Origin: an uncultured Muribaculaceae bacterium
Lineage (GTDB): Bacteria; Bacteroidota; Bacteroidia; Bacteroidales; Muribaculaceae
DNA length: 38,948 bases
NCBI GenBank assembly: GCA_910578805.1
Contig: CAJTRS010000003.1
Location: forward strand, 1-38,948
Direction: 5' to 3'
Shown here: positions 25,688 through 35,000 of the stretch, piece by piece
Position numbering within the stretch: position 1 is the first letter of the stretch
Layout: every line of letters starts with the position of its first letter
The notes under the pieces: model-generated
What the model was told of the DNA's origin: nothing
Databases searched by the model: none
Seen by the model: only the letters and a program-made list of their open reading frames with translations
Translations under genes and position numbers: made by a program

Positions 25688-26913
25688 AAAAAGCATTAGT
25701 CCTCGCAGGAGGATCCGACCAGATAGCTCTTATATCCGAGCTTCACAAACGCCAATTCACAGTGTATTTAGTGGATTACTTTGACAATCCGCCTGCACGG
25801 GCTTTTGCCGACAAACACATAAAGGGAAGTACCTTAGACATTGATTTCGTCACTAAAACGGCCATTGCCGAAAATGTCGATATAATAATCACCGCATGCA
25901 CCGACCAGGCACTGCTGACCATGGCTGAAGTTTCGGAAGCGTTGAGCCTGCCATGTTATATCCCTTACCTTACGGCCAGGAATGTAACCAACAAGTCCTA
26001 CATGAAAAAAATAATGAGGGAAAATGGCATACCTACCGCCGACTATCACGTAGTGCACGATATTGAAGAGATAGATATAGCCACGCTTAATTACCCTATT
26101 GTGGTAAAACCGGCTGACTGCAACAGTTCAAAAGGAGTAAAAAAGGTCACCGGTGCGGAATCAGCCATTTCCACTCTGAAAGAAGCCCTTGGCCTAAGCC
26201 GCACACACACGGCGATAATTGAGGATTTCAAAACCGGACAGGAACTATCGGCCGATTTTATTGTAACCGGAGGTCGAGCCCGGCTACTGTGTGTGACTGA
26301 ATCGGTCAAGATACCGGACAATCACGGAGCATTCACCATACTGCAAAGTTCTTTTCCGGCATGCACCCGACAAGAGCACACACAGATTGAACAGATAGGC
26401 CAGAAAATAGCCGAAGCATTCACCCTGAATGAATGCCCCCTGCTCGTACAGCTCATCAGAGCGCACGATGGAATGTATGTGCTTGAATTCAGCGCACGCA
26501 TGGGAGGCGGCTCGAAATACAAACTTATTGAAGTGCTGTCAGGCATCGATATAATGAGCGCATACACCGACATGGCCTTAGGGAAAAAAGTGACCGTAAA
26601 TCCCAGCCGGCAGATAAAAGCGGCAAAGATGAACTACGTATATTGCCGCAACGGCGTCCTCGAATCCCTGCATAACTTTGAAGAGTTGAAAGCTGACGGA
26701 ATTATTGCCGAATATTTCCAATATAAAACGGCCGGAATGACCATAACCGGTGCCGAAACAAGCGGAGACCGGCCGGCCGGATTCCTTATCACCGGTGAAA
26801 GCGAAGAGGAGGTGTGCCGGAAACTGGCCATAGCCGATTCTCGGCTACAGATTATCTCCGACCACAAATCCGACATTATGATCCACGGTCTATACAACAC
26901 CTCCGCATCATGA
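25684..26913 (+). CDS. ATP-grasp carboxylate-amine/thiol ligase
   Basis: Probably joins a carboxylate, activated as an acyl phosphate, to an amine. The 409-residue protein has an N-terminal preATP-grasp Rossmann-like domain (KKALVLAGGSDQIALISEL), the central ATP-grasp fold with K142 in YPIVVKPADCNSSKG, and the metal-binding segment VLEFSARMGGGSKY, in which E268 is kept and the usual asparagine of the E-x-N motif is a serine (S270). It resembles PylC/PurK-like ligases rather than D-Ala-D-Ala ligase. The start overlaps the aminotransferase stop by 4 bases, and its own stop overlaps the dehydrogenase start in the same way, so translation is likely coupled. Substrates are unknown; a product of the neighbouring opine dehydrogenase or mutase is a natural guess. 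Confidence 0.88.
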   Translation: MKKALVLAGGSDQIALISELHKRQFTVYLVDYFDNPPARAFADKHIKGSTLDIDFVTKTAIAENVDIIITACTDQALLTMAEVSEALSLPCYIPYLTARNVTNKSYMKKIMRENGIPTADYHVVHDIEEIDIATLNYPIVVKPADCNSSKGVKKVTGAESAISTLKEALGLSRTHTAIIEDFKTGQELSADFIVTGGRARLLCVTESVKIPDNHGAFTILQSSFPACTRQEHTQIEQIGQKIAEAFTLNECPLLVQLIRAHDGMYVLEFSARMGGGSKYKLIEVLSGIDIMSAYTDMALGKKVTVNPSRQIKAAKMNYVYCRNGVLESLHNFEELKADGIIAEYFQYKTAGMTITGAETSGDRPAGFLITGESEEEVCRKLAIADSRLQIISDHKSDIMIHGLYNTSAS

Positions 26914-27968
26914 GATTCACCGTAATAGGAGCCGGCAACGGAGGACAGGCCTTGGCCGCATATCTGGCCATTCAAGGCCATCGGGTGTGCCTTTACAATC
27001 GCTCTGCCGATAGAATAAGGCATACACTTACCACTCATGCCATAGAACTTACAGGGCGTATATCGGGCATCGGAATCCTGGCCGATGTAACCGACGACAT
27101 AGGCCGTGCAGTGACAGGTGCCGACATAATAATGATAGCCACAACGGCAAATGCCCATGCGGATATAGCCGCAGCAATGGCTCCATACCTTAGCCCGGGA
27201 CAGACAATACTGCTCAATCCCGGACGCACAGGAGGTGTATGGACATTCCGTAAAGCGCTTGACGACATCAGCTGCACCTCCCCCGTATTTCTGGCCGAAG
27301 CTCAAACGCTGGTATATGCGTGCCGCCTGATTTCTGACGGGAAAGTCAACATAATCGGTGTCAAGGACCATGTGTTGCTGGCCGGAGAGAACCGGACCTG
27401 CACCAAAGCCGTCATAGAACGGCTACAGCCGGTATTTCCGTGCTTTCATGAAGCAGACAACCTCCTGCACACAGGTCTGGAAAATATCGGCTGCATATTC
27501 CACCCGTGCGTAATACTGTGCAATGCAGCCGCCATTGAACGCGGCAACTCATTTTATTTCTACCGCGACATGACGCCGCAGACAAGCCGGCTTATAAAAC
27601 AGGTCGATAATGAACGCCTCGCCGTGGGTGAAGCCTACGGCCTTCACCTGACAAGCGCCGAACAATGGGTAAGCGAGGCCTACAGCAATGTCACCGGCAT
27701 GAATCTGTGCGAAAAAATGCAGAACAATCCGGCCTATAACGACATATTGGCGCCTGACACCATATTTTCCCGACAGCTGATGGAAGATATACCTACAGGA
27801 CTGATACCCATATCCGAGTTGGGAGCGGCGCGGAAAGTACCCACCCCTGTGACCGACTCGATAATAACCCTGTCGGGAGCTCTGCTTGAAACCGATTTCC
27901 GCGCAACCGGACGCACATTAGAAAGCATGAACGTCACGGAAGATTTTTTGCTCCGACTCAACAAATAA
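26910..27968 (+). CDS. Opine (octopine/nopaline-type) NAD(P) dehydrogenase
   Basis: Enzymes of this family reductively condense the amino group of an amino acid with a 2-oxo acid to form an N-(carboxyalkyl) amino acid. The 352-residue product has an N-terminal Rossmann domain with GAGNGG at residues 7-12 and the LLNPGRTGG segment, and a helical octopine-dehydrogenase C-terminal domain. Its likely catalytic histidine is H198 in NIGCIFHPC, and VPTPVTDSI near 310 is the usual final motif. The start is the ATG overlapping the ATP-grasp stop (ATGA); an in-frame ATG at 26814 would lie inside the preceding gene. Similar enzymes serve in staphylopine-type metallophores and in making opine substituents of some O-antigens. 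Which substrates are used here is unknown. Confidence 0.88.
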   Translation: MRFTVIGAGNGGQALAAYLAIQGHRVCLYNRSADRIRHTLTTHAIELTGRISGIGILADVTDDIGRAVTGADIIMIATTANAHADIAAAMAPYLSPGQTILLNPGRTGGVWTFRKALDDISCTSPVFLAEAQTLVYACRLISDGKVNIIGVKDHVLLAGENRTCTKAVIERLQPVFPCFHEADNLLHTGLENIGCIFHPCVILCNAAAIERGNSFYFYRDMTPQTSRLIKQVDNERLAVGEAYGLHLTSAEQWVSEAYSNVTGMNLCEKMQNNPAYNDILAPDTIFSRQLMEDIPTGLIPISELGAARKVPTPVTDSIITLSGALLETDFRATGRTLESMNVTEDFLLRLNK

Positions 27969-27979
27969 TTAAAACAGCG

Positions 27980-29839
27980 ATGTATCCACCACTCAACGGC
28001 AAGGAAATTTTCGGCATATTAAAACCCGCTGTCGATGTCCATACATTGGGAATCTCCATGATTTCCAACCTGCTCAGAAGTTCGGGGTATAAAGTGGTTG
28101 TAGCCCCGGCCAACGTAATGGAAGCCATGAACGACCTCAGAAAACTGAATAACACCACCTTGCTTCTGAAATGGCTTCGCGACAACGAGATAACCCGACT
28201 TGGTTTCAGCTATCGGCTTGATCCCTCTGACGCGTGCGACTACTTCTGCATGCTGCACCATCGGCTATCCGACAACCATATGCTACAGGAGGCCGGCGGC
28301 CCCATACGCGGACTCTTTTTCGCCGGCCTGCCCGATGCCTGCCGGCTGCTGCATAACATATTCTCCGACTCCATATTATACTTTCCTGGAGATGAAAATC
28401 CACATGAATCCCTTCAGAGGATCGGAGTACCGGACGAAAAGCTCCCCCACGACATAGTGACGGAATATGTCTATGACAAAGCCCGGTGGGATTTCGCAAA
28501 AAATTTCATTGCCAACAAATCATATCATGGCATAAAACCGCCGGATCACAGCGGCTACCCTGCATTCGGCACAAAGCATGATTCGTTCACAGCCAGATTG
28601 GAGTATGCCGCCAAGACACACACCCTGCCACTTATCAGAGCGCACGCAGGGCCATACAATCCCGACCGTCTGGAAGCCATAAAAGAATTCTTATCGTGGT
28701 CAAGACAACTTGCCGGTGCCGGCCTGCTTGATGTGCTTTCCATAGGTTCCTCGCAACTTACCCAATCACACTTCGGCGAAAAATGGGACGAACTGCCCAA
28801 CGGAGGCGGCGTACCGGTGAATTCAGAAGTGGAATATGCCATGATACGTGAGGCCGCCAGACCCATGCTGGTAAGAACATATGCAGGAACTAAAAATGTG
28901 CCGGGACTGGCGCGGATACATGAGCGCAGCCTCAACATATCATGGCACGCGCTGTCACTATGGTGGTTTTGTGAAATAGACAGCAGAGGCACAAACACCG
29001 TGCTGGAAAATCTACGCGAACACATAGAGACCATACGTTACATATCCTCGACCGGCAAACCCCTCGAACCCAACATACCCCATCATTTCTCATTTCGCGG
29101 CGGTGACGACATAACATTCATCATATCAGCATATATCGCTGCAAAACTGGCAAAGAAGCTCGGCATAACACATCTGATCCTTCAGGACATGCTCAACACG
29201 CCCAAATACACCTGCGGACCACAGGACATAGCCAAAGGGCGCGTTATGCTTAGATTGGTGCGCGAACTCGAGGACGGGAATTTCAAGGTCAGCCTTCAGA
29301 CCCGCGCCGGTCTCGACTACTTCTCGCCCGATATCGAGAAAGCTAAAGTCCAGTTAGCCGCCGTAACGGCCATGATGGACGATATCGAGCCCGACAATGA
29401 GAACAGCCCTGAGATAATCCACGTAGTAAGCTACAGTGAAGCCATAAGGCTTGCCACACCCGACGTAATCAATGAAAGCATCATTATCACACTGGCCGCA
29501 CTGAAAGAGTACCGGCAGCTCAAACGCAGTGGTCTGGCAAAAGACATTATCAACGACCGGGAAATCAACCTGCGGGTAGCAGACCTATACGACGAGGCTT
29601 CGGAAGCCATAAGATATCTCGAGGCCCAAATTCCCCATCTGTATAGCGCCGAAGGATTACATTTTCTCTTCAGCAACGGATTTTTCCCCGTGCCATACAT
29701 GCTCGATGATGAAAACAAATATCCCATGGCCACAAAATGGCCCACAGCTCTTAGAAACGGAGGTATCAGAGTAATAGATCACAAAGGCGAACCGATCAGA
29801 ACCATTGACAGATACAAATCAATAATACAGTCACTATGA
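27980..29839 (+). CDS. Cobalamin-binding protein with glutamate-mutase-like barrel
   Basis: A 619-residue protein I cannot assign to a characterised enzyme. Residues about 8-160 look like a B12-binding Rossmann domain: DVHTLG at 19-24 fits the DxHxxG base-off/His-on motif, FSYRL (S78) may stand for the SxL loop, and FFAGLP (115-118) with LYFPGDENPHESL follows the usual late part of this domain. Residues about 200-520 look like a TIM barrel related to the large subunit (GlmE/MutE) of glutamate mutase: LIRAHAGPYNPDRLEAIKEF, RTYAGTKNVPGLARI, HHFSFRGGDDITF and THLILQDMLNT. Glutamate mutase normally has separate subunits; here both parts are one chain, B12 domain first. A radical carbon-skeleton or amino-group rearrangement is inferred. 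It begins 11 bases after the opine dehydrogenase and overlaps the glycosyltransferase start by 4. Confidence 0.75.
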   Translation: MYPPLNGKEIFGILKPAVDVHTLGISMISNLLRSSGYKVVVAPANVMEAMNDLRKLNNTTLLLKWLRDNEITRLGFSYRLDPSDACDYFCMLHHRLSDNHMLQEAGGPIRGLFFAGLPDACRLLHNIFSDSILYFPGDENPHESLQRIGVPDEKLPHDIVTEYVYDKARWDFAKNFIANKSYHGIKPPDHSGYPAFGTKHDSFTARLEYAAKTHTLPLIRAHAGPYNPDRLEAIKEFLSWSRQLAGAGLLDVLSIGSSQLTQSHFGEKWDELPNGGGVPVNSEVEYAMIREAARPMLVRTYAGTKNVPGLARIHERSLNISWHALSLWWFCEIDSRGTNTVLENLREHIETIRYISSTGKPLEPNIPHHFSFRGGDDITFIISAYIAAKLAKKLGITHLILQDMLNTPKYTCGPQDIAKGRVMLRLVRELEDGNFKVSLQTRAGLDYFSPDIEKAKVQLAAVTAMMDDIEPDNENSPEIIHVVSYSEAIRLATPDVINESIIITLAALKEYRQLKRSGLAKDIINDREINLRVADLYDEASEAIRYLEAQIPHLYSAEGLHFLFSNGFFPVPYMLDDENKYPMATKWPTALRNGGIRVIDHKGEPIRTIDRYKSIIQSL

Positions 29840-30906
29840 AATCCGTTGTCGAGAAAGCCGTAGCCGAACTATTCACCCTGCAACAAGAGTATGGCGGCAC
29901 AGAAAAGCCTGTCAATACCATCACTCCGCTCGTATCGGTAATGATAGCCACATACATGCAGGAAGCCTATATAAAGCAGTGCCTTGAAGGGGTACTGATG
30001 CAACAGACCGATTTTCCCTTCGAGATTATCATCGGAGAAGACGGTTCCACAGATGACACGGCTAAAATCTGCATGGACTACGCCGAACGGTTTCCTGACA
30101 AAATACGTCTGTTCATACGTGACCGCAATCTGTCGCAGTTCAAGAATCCTGACGGCACGGTCACACGGTTCAACGGCTTGTGGAACCGCATGTCGGCACG
30201 CGGCACCTACATAGCATTCTGCGATGGAGACGACTATTGGACCGACCCGCTGAAACTACAAAAGCAGGTCCGGTACATGCAGTCACACCCTGACTGCGGT
30301 ATGTGTTACACACGTGCACGAAATTATCACCAGAACACTGATTCATATGGCGATACTATAGGCGGACCGGGTGAAAACCTGCATGATTTCATGCCCGACA
30401 ATCCGGCTCCTACTCTCACGGTGCTGATAAGGCGCGATATATATGAAAATTATGAGCTCCAGATTCGTCCTATAACTAAAAAATGGCGAATGGGCGACTA
30501 CCCTATGTGGTTATATTTCGCTATCAACTCCAAAATACATTTCATCGACGATATCACAGCCACCTACCGGATACTTGAATCATCATTGAGCCACTTTCGT
30601 TGCTATGCCGACAAGCTCAGGTTTGTATTGAGCACCTTGGAAGTCCAATGCTATTTCAATGATATCTATGGACTGAACTATTGGAACTATCACGTACGGT
30701 TGAGATTGTTTGCACTTCGCCTGGCCGTTTACCAGAATGACGAGACAGCCATAAAAAAGTGGCGCAAAGAGGTATTGCACAGCGCCTTTGACCGCCGCAG
30801 CTCCTTAAAAAACCGATTCAAGAGCCTGACCTCGGCAATAATGCCCCGGACAATGTCACGGCGTTCCAATGCCAAACGCAAGGCCAAATATGAGCGGCAT
30901 CCATGA
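29836..30906 (+). CDS. Family 2 (GT-A) glycosyltransferase
   Basis: Transfers a sugar from a nucleotide donor, presumably in building a surface glycan at the cytoplasmic face of the membrane. The 356-residue protein has VSVMIATYMQEAYIKQCL, then GEDGSTDDT (residues 67-74) for nucleotide binding and CDGDDYWTDPLKLQKQ (from 129), which holds the DxD-type metal site. There are no transmembrane helices; the C-terminus is very basic (MSRRSNAKRKAKYERHP), which could help membrane attachment. It is the last gene of the cassette, with an ATGA overlap with the mutase-like gene, so the cassette's product probably ends on, or acts with, a glycan. A weak 6-bp hairpin (30889-30912) and eight Ts follow the stop. 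Confidence 0.9.
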   Translation: MKSVVEKAVAELFTLQQEYGGTEKPVNTITPLVSVMIATYMQEAYIKQCLEGVLMQQTDFPFEIIIGEDGSTDDTAKICMDYAERFPDKIRLFIRDRNLSQFKNPDGTVTRFNGLWNRMSARGTYIAFCDGDDYWTDPLKLQKQVRYMQSHPDCGMCYTRARNYHQNTDSYGDTIGGPGENLHDFMPDNPAPTLTVLIRRDIYENYELQIRPITKKWRMGDYPMWLYFAINSKIHFIDDITATYRILESSLSHFRCYADKLRFVLSTLEVQCYFNDIYGLNYWNYHVRLRLFALRLAVYQNDETAIKKWRKEVLHSAFDRRSSLKNRFKSLTSAIMPRTMSRRSNAKRKAKYERHP

Positions 30907-30925
30907 CTCATACTGCACAATTTTT

Positions 30926-30956
30926 TTTGCGGGGCGGGGGATTTTGATTAATTTTG
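30926..30956 (+). promoter_or_regulatory. Promoter of the carA operon
   Basis: TTTG at 30926-30929 (end of a T8 run), a 19-base spacer, then TAATTTTG at 30949-30956, a perfect TAnnTTTG. The leader to the carA ATG is about 48 bases, with no clear hairpin. Confidence 0.75.
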
Positions 30957-31008
30957 CAAGGTTTTCCGATAGAAAGCCTGATATATCCCTATATCCCCTC
31001 TATCGCTT

Positions 31009-32079
31009 ATGCACAATACCGTTCCGGCCGTCCTAATCCTTTCCGACGGCACCCGATTTGAAGGCAAATCGTTTGGTTTTCCGGCCTCCACAGCAGGTGA
31101 AGTAGTATTCAACACAGCCATGACAGGCTATCCCGAAAGTCTCACCGATCCCTCCTACGAAGGCCAGATATTAGTAACAACTTATCCCATTTTAGGAAAT
31201 TACGGAGTGCCTCCCCGAGGCGAAAAAGATGATGTGAGCCGCTATTATGAAAGCGACCGCATTCACTGCCGCGCCATTGTGGCACAAGACTACTCGTGGG
31301 ATCACTCCCACTGGCTCGCCGATCGCTCCTTGGCCCAATGGCTCCAGGAGGAACGTATCACGGGAATCTATGGAGTGGATACGCGCGCGCTCACCAAGCA
31401 CCTGCGCGACCATGGCTCCATGCTCGGAAAGATCGTTGTGGAGGGTGCGGGCCACGTGGATTTCTATGACCCCAACAAAGAGAATCTCGTGGCCAAGGTC
31501 AGCTGCCGCGAGGTGGAACACCACGGAGCGGGCGAAAAGACCGTAGTGGTGGTGGACTGCGGAGTAAAACACAACATTATCCGCTGCCTCACACGCCGCG
31601 GCGTAAGAGTGGTGCTCGTGCCTTGGGACTATGACTTCACCGCCATGGATTACGACGGACTGTTCATATCCAACGGTCCGGGCAATCCCGACATGGCCGA
31701 AGTGACAGTGACCCACATACGCAAGGCCATGGAATCCCGGAAACCCATATGCGGCATATGTATGGGAAACCAGCTTTTGGCCAAGGCGGCCGGAGCCAGA
31801 ACATACAAACTGAAATACGGACACCGCAGCCACAATCAGCCTGTGATGCGGGCCGGCACCAACCGGTGCTATGTCACGTCGCAGAACCATGGCTTCGCTG
31901 TCGATGCCTCAACACTGCCACCCGAGTGGGAACCGCTTTTCATCAACATGAACGACGGCACCAACGAGGGCATACGTCACCGCAGCCTGCCATTTTTCTC
32001 GGCGCAGTTTCACCCCGAGGCCAGCAGCGGTCCCAAGGACACAGAATTTTTCTTCGATGAATTTATAAGCCTTTTATAA
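31009..32079 (+). CDS. carA: Carbamoyl-phosphate synthase small (glutaminase) subunit
   Basis: Hydrolyses glutamine and passes ammonia to CarB for carbamoyl phosphate, the precursor of pyrimidines and arginine. The 356-residue chain has the CarA N-terminal domain (LILSDGTRFEGKSFGFP, FNTAMTGYPESLTDPSY) and a class I glutamine amidotransferase domain with FISNGPGNPD, the nucleophile cysteine in CGICMGNQLLAKA and the catalytic HPE in FHPEASSGP. The residue after the nucleophile elbow is Asn rather than the His of E. coli CarA (GICLGHQ). Five bases separate it from carB, so the two are co-transcribed. Confidence 0.97.
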   Translation: MHNTVPAVLILSDGTRFEGKSFGFPASTAGEVVFNTAMTGYPESLTDPSYEGQILVTTYPILGNYGVPPRGEKDDVSRYYESDRIHCRAIVAQDYSWDHSHWLADRSLAQWLQEERITGIYGVDTRALTKHLRDHGSMLGKIVVEGAGHVDFYDPNKENLVAKVSCREVEHHGAGEKTVVVVDCGVKHNIIRCLTRRGVRVVLVPWDYDFTAMDYDGLFISNGPGNPDMAEVTVTHIRKAMESRKPICGICMGNQLLAKAAGARTYKLKYGHRSHNQPVMRAGTNRCYVTSQNHGFAVDASTLPPEWEPLFINMNDGTNEGIRHRSLPFFSAQFHPEASSGPKDTEFFFDEFISLL

Positions 32080-32084
32080 CCGCT

Positions 32085-35000
32085 ATGATTAACAATAACA
32101 TCGACAAATCAATAAAGAAAGTGCTGTTGCTGGGCAGCGGCGCATTAAAGATAGGCGAAGCCGGCGAATTTGACTACTCGGGCTCGCAAGCCCTAAAAGC
32201 CATGAAGGAGGAGGGCATAGCCACTGTGCTCATCAATCCCAATATAGCCACAGTGCAGACTTCCGAAGGGTTCGCCGACAAGATATATTTCCTGCCGGTA
32301 ACACCTTTTTTTGTGGAAAAGGTGATAGAGCGTGAACGGCCTGACGGCATACTGCTCGCTTTCGGCGGCCAGACGGCACTCAACTGCGGTGTGGCGCTTT
32401 ACGAAAGCGGCGTTCTCGACAGGTATGGCGTCAAGGTTCTCGGTACTCCTGTCCGGGCCATCATGGACACCGAGGACCGCGAACTGTTCGTGCGGAAACT
32501 TGACGAAATCGGCGTAAAGACCATAAAAAGCCATGCGGTGGCGAGCACCGGCGATGCTGCCCGTGCCGCAGCGACACTCGGATATCCGGTGATCGTGCGT
32601 GCCGCCTACGCTCTCGGAGGTCTTGGCTCGGGATTCTGCGACAATGAGGAGGAACTGCGGACTCTTACCGAGAAAGCGTTGTCATTCTCTCCGCAGGTGC
32701 TCGTGGAAAAATCGCTCAAAGGGTGGAAAGAGGTGGAATACGAAGTGGTGCGTGACCGCTTCGACAACTGCATCACAGTATGCAATATGGAGAACTTCGA
32801 TCCCCTCGGTATCCACACCGGCGAATCCATAGTGGTGGCACCGTCGCAGACACTGTCAAACGAGGATTACCACTATCTGCGTAAACTCGCCATAAAAATC
32901 ATACGCCACATAGGCATCGTGGGCGAATGCAACGTGCAGTATGCATTCGATCCCGAATCGATGGACTACCGCGTCATCGAAGTCAACGCACGACTCAGCC
33001 GTTCATCGGCACTGGCCTCCAAGGCCACGGGCTATCCGCTGGCTTTCGTAGCAGCCAAGTTAGGACTGGGCTATGGGCTCTTCGACCTTAAGAATTCCGT
33101 AACAAAAGAGACATCGGCATTCTTCGAACCGGCTCTTGACTATATAGTGTGCAAGATACCGCGCTGGGACCTGGGTAAATTCCACGGCGTTCGCCGCGAG
33201 ATAGGCTCATCGATGAAATCCGTTGGCGAGGTAATGGCCATAGGACGCACTTTCGAGGAAGCCATACAAAAAGGTCTGCGCATGATCGGCCAGGGCATGC
33301 ACGGGTTCGTGGGAAACCGTGCCGGATACACCGAAAACCTCGATCAGGCGCTGGCCGAACCGACCGACAAACGCATATTCGCCATAGCCGAAGCACTCCA
33401 CCGTGGCTATACAATAGAGCGCATTCATCAGCTTACCAAGATTGACCGATGGTTCCTCCACCGGCTGCACAAAATCTATGCCACCAACAGCCTTTTGTCC
33501 GGATACGATTCTCTGCCGCAGATTCCCGCAACACTGCTCCGCACTGCCAAGCAGCAGGGATTTTCCGACTTCCAGATATCGCGCGCAGTGCTCAAGGACA
33601 CCATGATCGATGCCGAATCGGCCACACTTACACTTCGCTCTATCCGCAAGAAACTCTGCATTACCCCTGTGGTAAAGCAGATCGACACCCTTGCCGCCGA
33701 ATATCCCGCCATGACCAATTATCTCTATCTGACCTACAACGGCACGGAAAACGATGTCAGGTATCTTCACGACGGACGCTCAGTGGTGGTACTCGGTTCG
33801 GGCGCATACCGCATAGGCTCATCGGTGGAATTCGACTGGTGCTCGGTCAATGCACTACGCACAGTGAAAAACGAAGGGTGGCGATCGGTGATGATCAACT
33901 ACAATCCTGAGACGGTATCCACGGATTATGACATGTGTGACCGACTCTACTTCGACGAGCTGACATTCGAGCGCGTCATGGATATACTCGACCTCGAACA
34001 GCCCCACGGCACCATACTCAGTGTGGGCGGACAGATACCCAACAATCTGGCCACACGTCTTGACCGCGAGGGAGTGAACATACTCGGCACATCGGCTCAT
34101 GACATAGACAATGCCGAGGACCGCAATAAATTCTCGGCCATGCTTGACCGTCTGGGCATAGACCAGCCGCGCTGGCGAGAACTTACAAGCTTCGATGACA
34201 TAGACCGGTTTATCGACGAAGTCGGTTTTCCGGTGCTCGTACGTCCGAGCTACGTGCTGTCAGGAGCGGCTATGAACGTATGCTCCAATCCCGACGAACT
34301 CCAGCGCTTCCTGCGTCTGGCTGCCGACGTATCGAAAAAGCACCCTGTGGTGGTGAGCGAATTTATCCAGAACGCCAAGGAAATAGAGATGGACGCAGTG
34401 GCTCAGGAGGGTGAGATAAAGGTCTATGCCATATCCGAGCACATAGAATTTGCCGGAGTGCATTCGGGCGATGCCACCATACAGTTCCCTCCGCAAAAAC
34501 TCTATGTGGAGACCATGCGCCGCATCAAGAAGGTGGGTTCGCAGATTGCCAAAGCGCTGAATATCTCCGGACCGTTCAACATTCAGTTTCTTGCCAAGAA
34601 CAATGACATAAAAGTCATCGAATGCAACCTGCGGGCGTCACGGTCATTCCCGTTCGTGAGCAAAGTCCTTAAAATCAACTTCATCGATCTCGCCACCAAA
34701 ATCATGATCGGACTCAAGGTTGACAAACCCGCCAAGAGTGAGTTTGACATGGATTATGTAGGCATCAAGGCATCGCAATTCTCGTTCTCGCGACTGCAGG
34801 GAGCCGATCCGGTACTCGGAGTTGACATGTCATCGACCGGTGAAGTCGGCTGCATAGGAACTGACACATCGGAAGCCATACTGAAATCAATGCTCGCCGT
34901 AGGCCTTGAGATACCGCATAAAGGTGTGCTGCTCTCAACCGGTTCGGCCAAACAGAAAGCCGACATGCTCGAAGCCGCACATATGCTGCACCGAATGGGA

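Noticed and set aside
26814..26909. Upstream in-frame ATG for the opine dehydrogenase.
   Set aside because: It lies within the ATP-grasp gene and the NAD-binding motif starts right after the later ATG at 26910, which overlaps the preceding stop as ATGA.
30889..30920. TATGAG/CTCATA hairpin after the glycosyltransferase, followed by T8.
   Set aside because: The stem is short and A+T-rich and the T-run starts 8 bases later and overlaps the carA -33 element; it is not a convincing terminator.
24431..30960. Search for integrase, transposase, tRNA or flanking direct repeats around the five-gene cassette.
   Set aside because: None seen by eye, so no mobile element is annotated despite the compositional shift.
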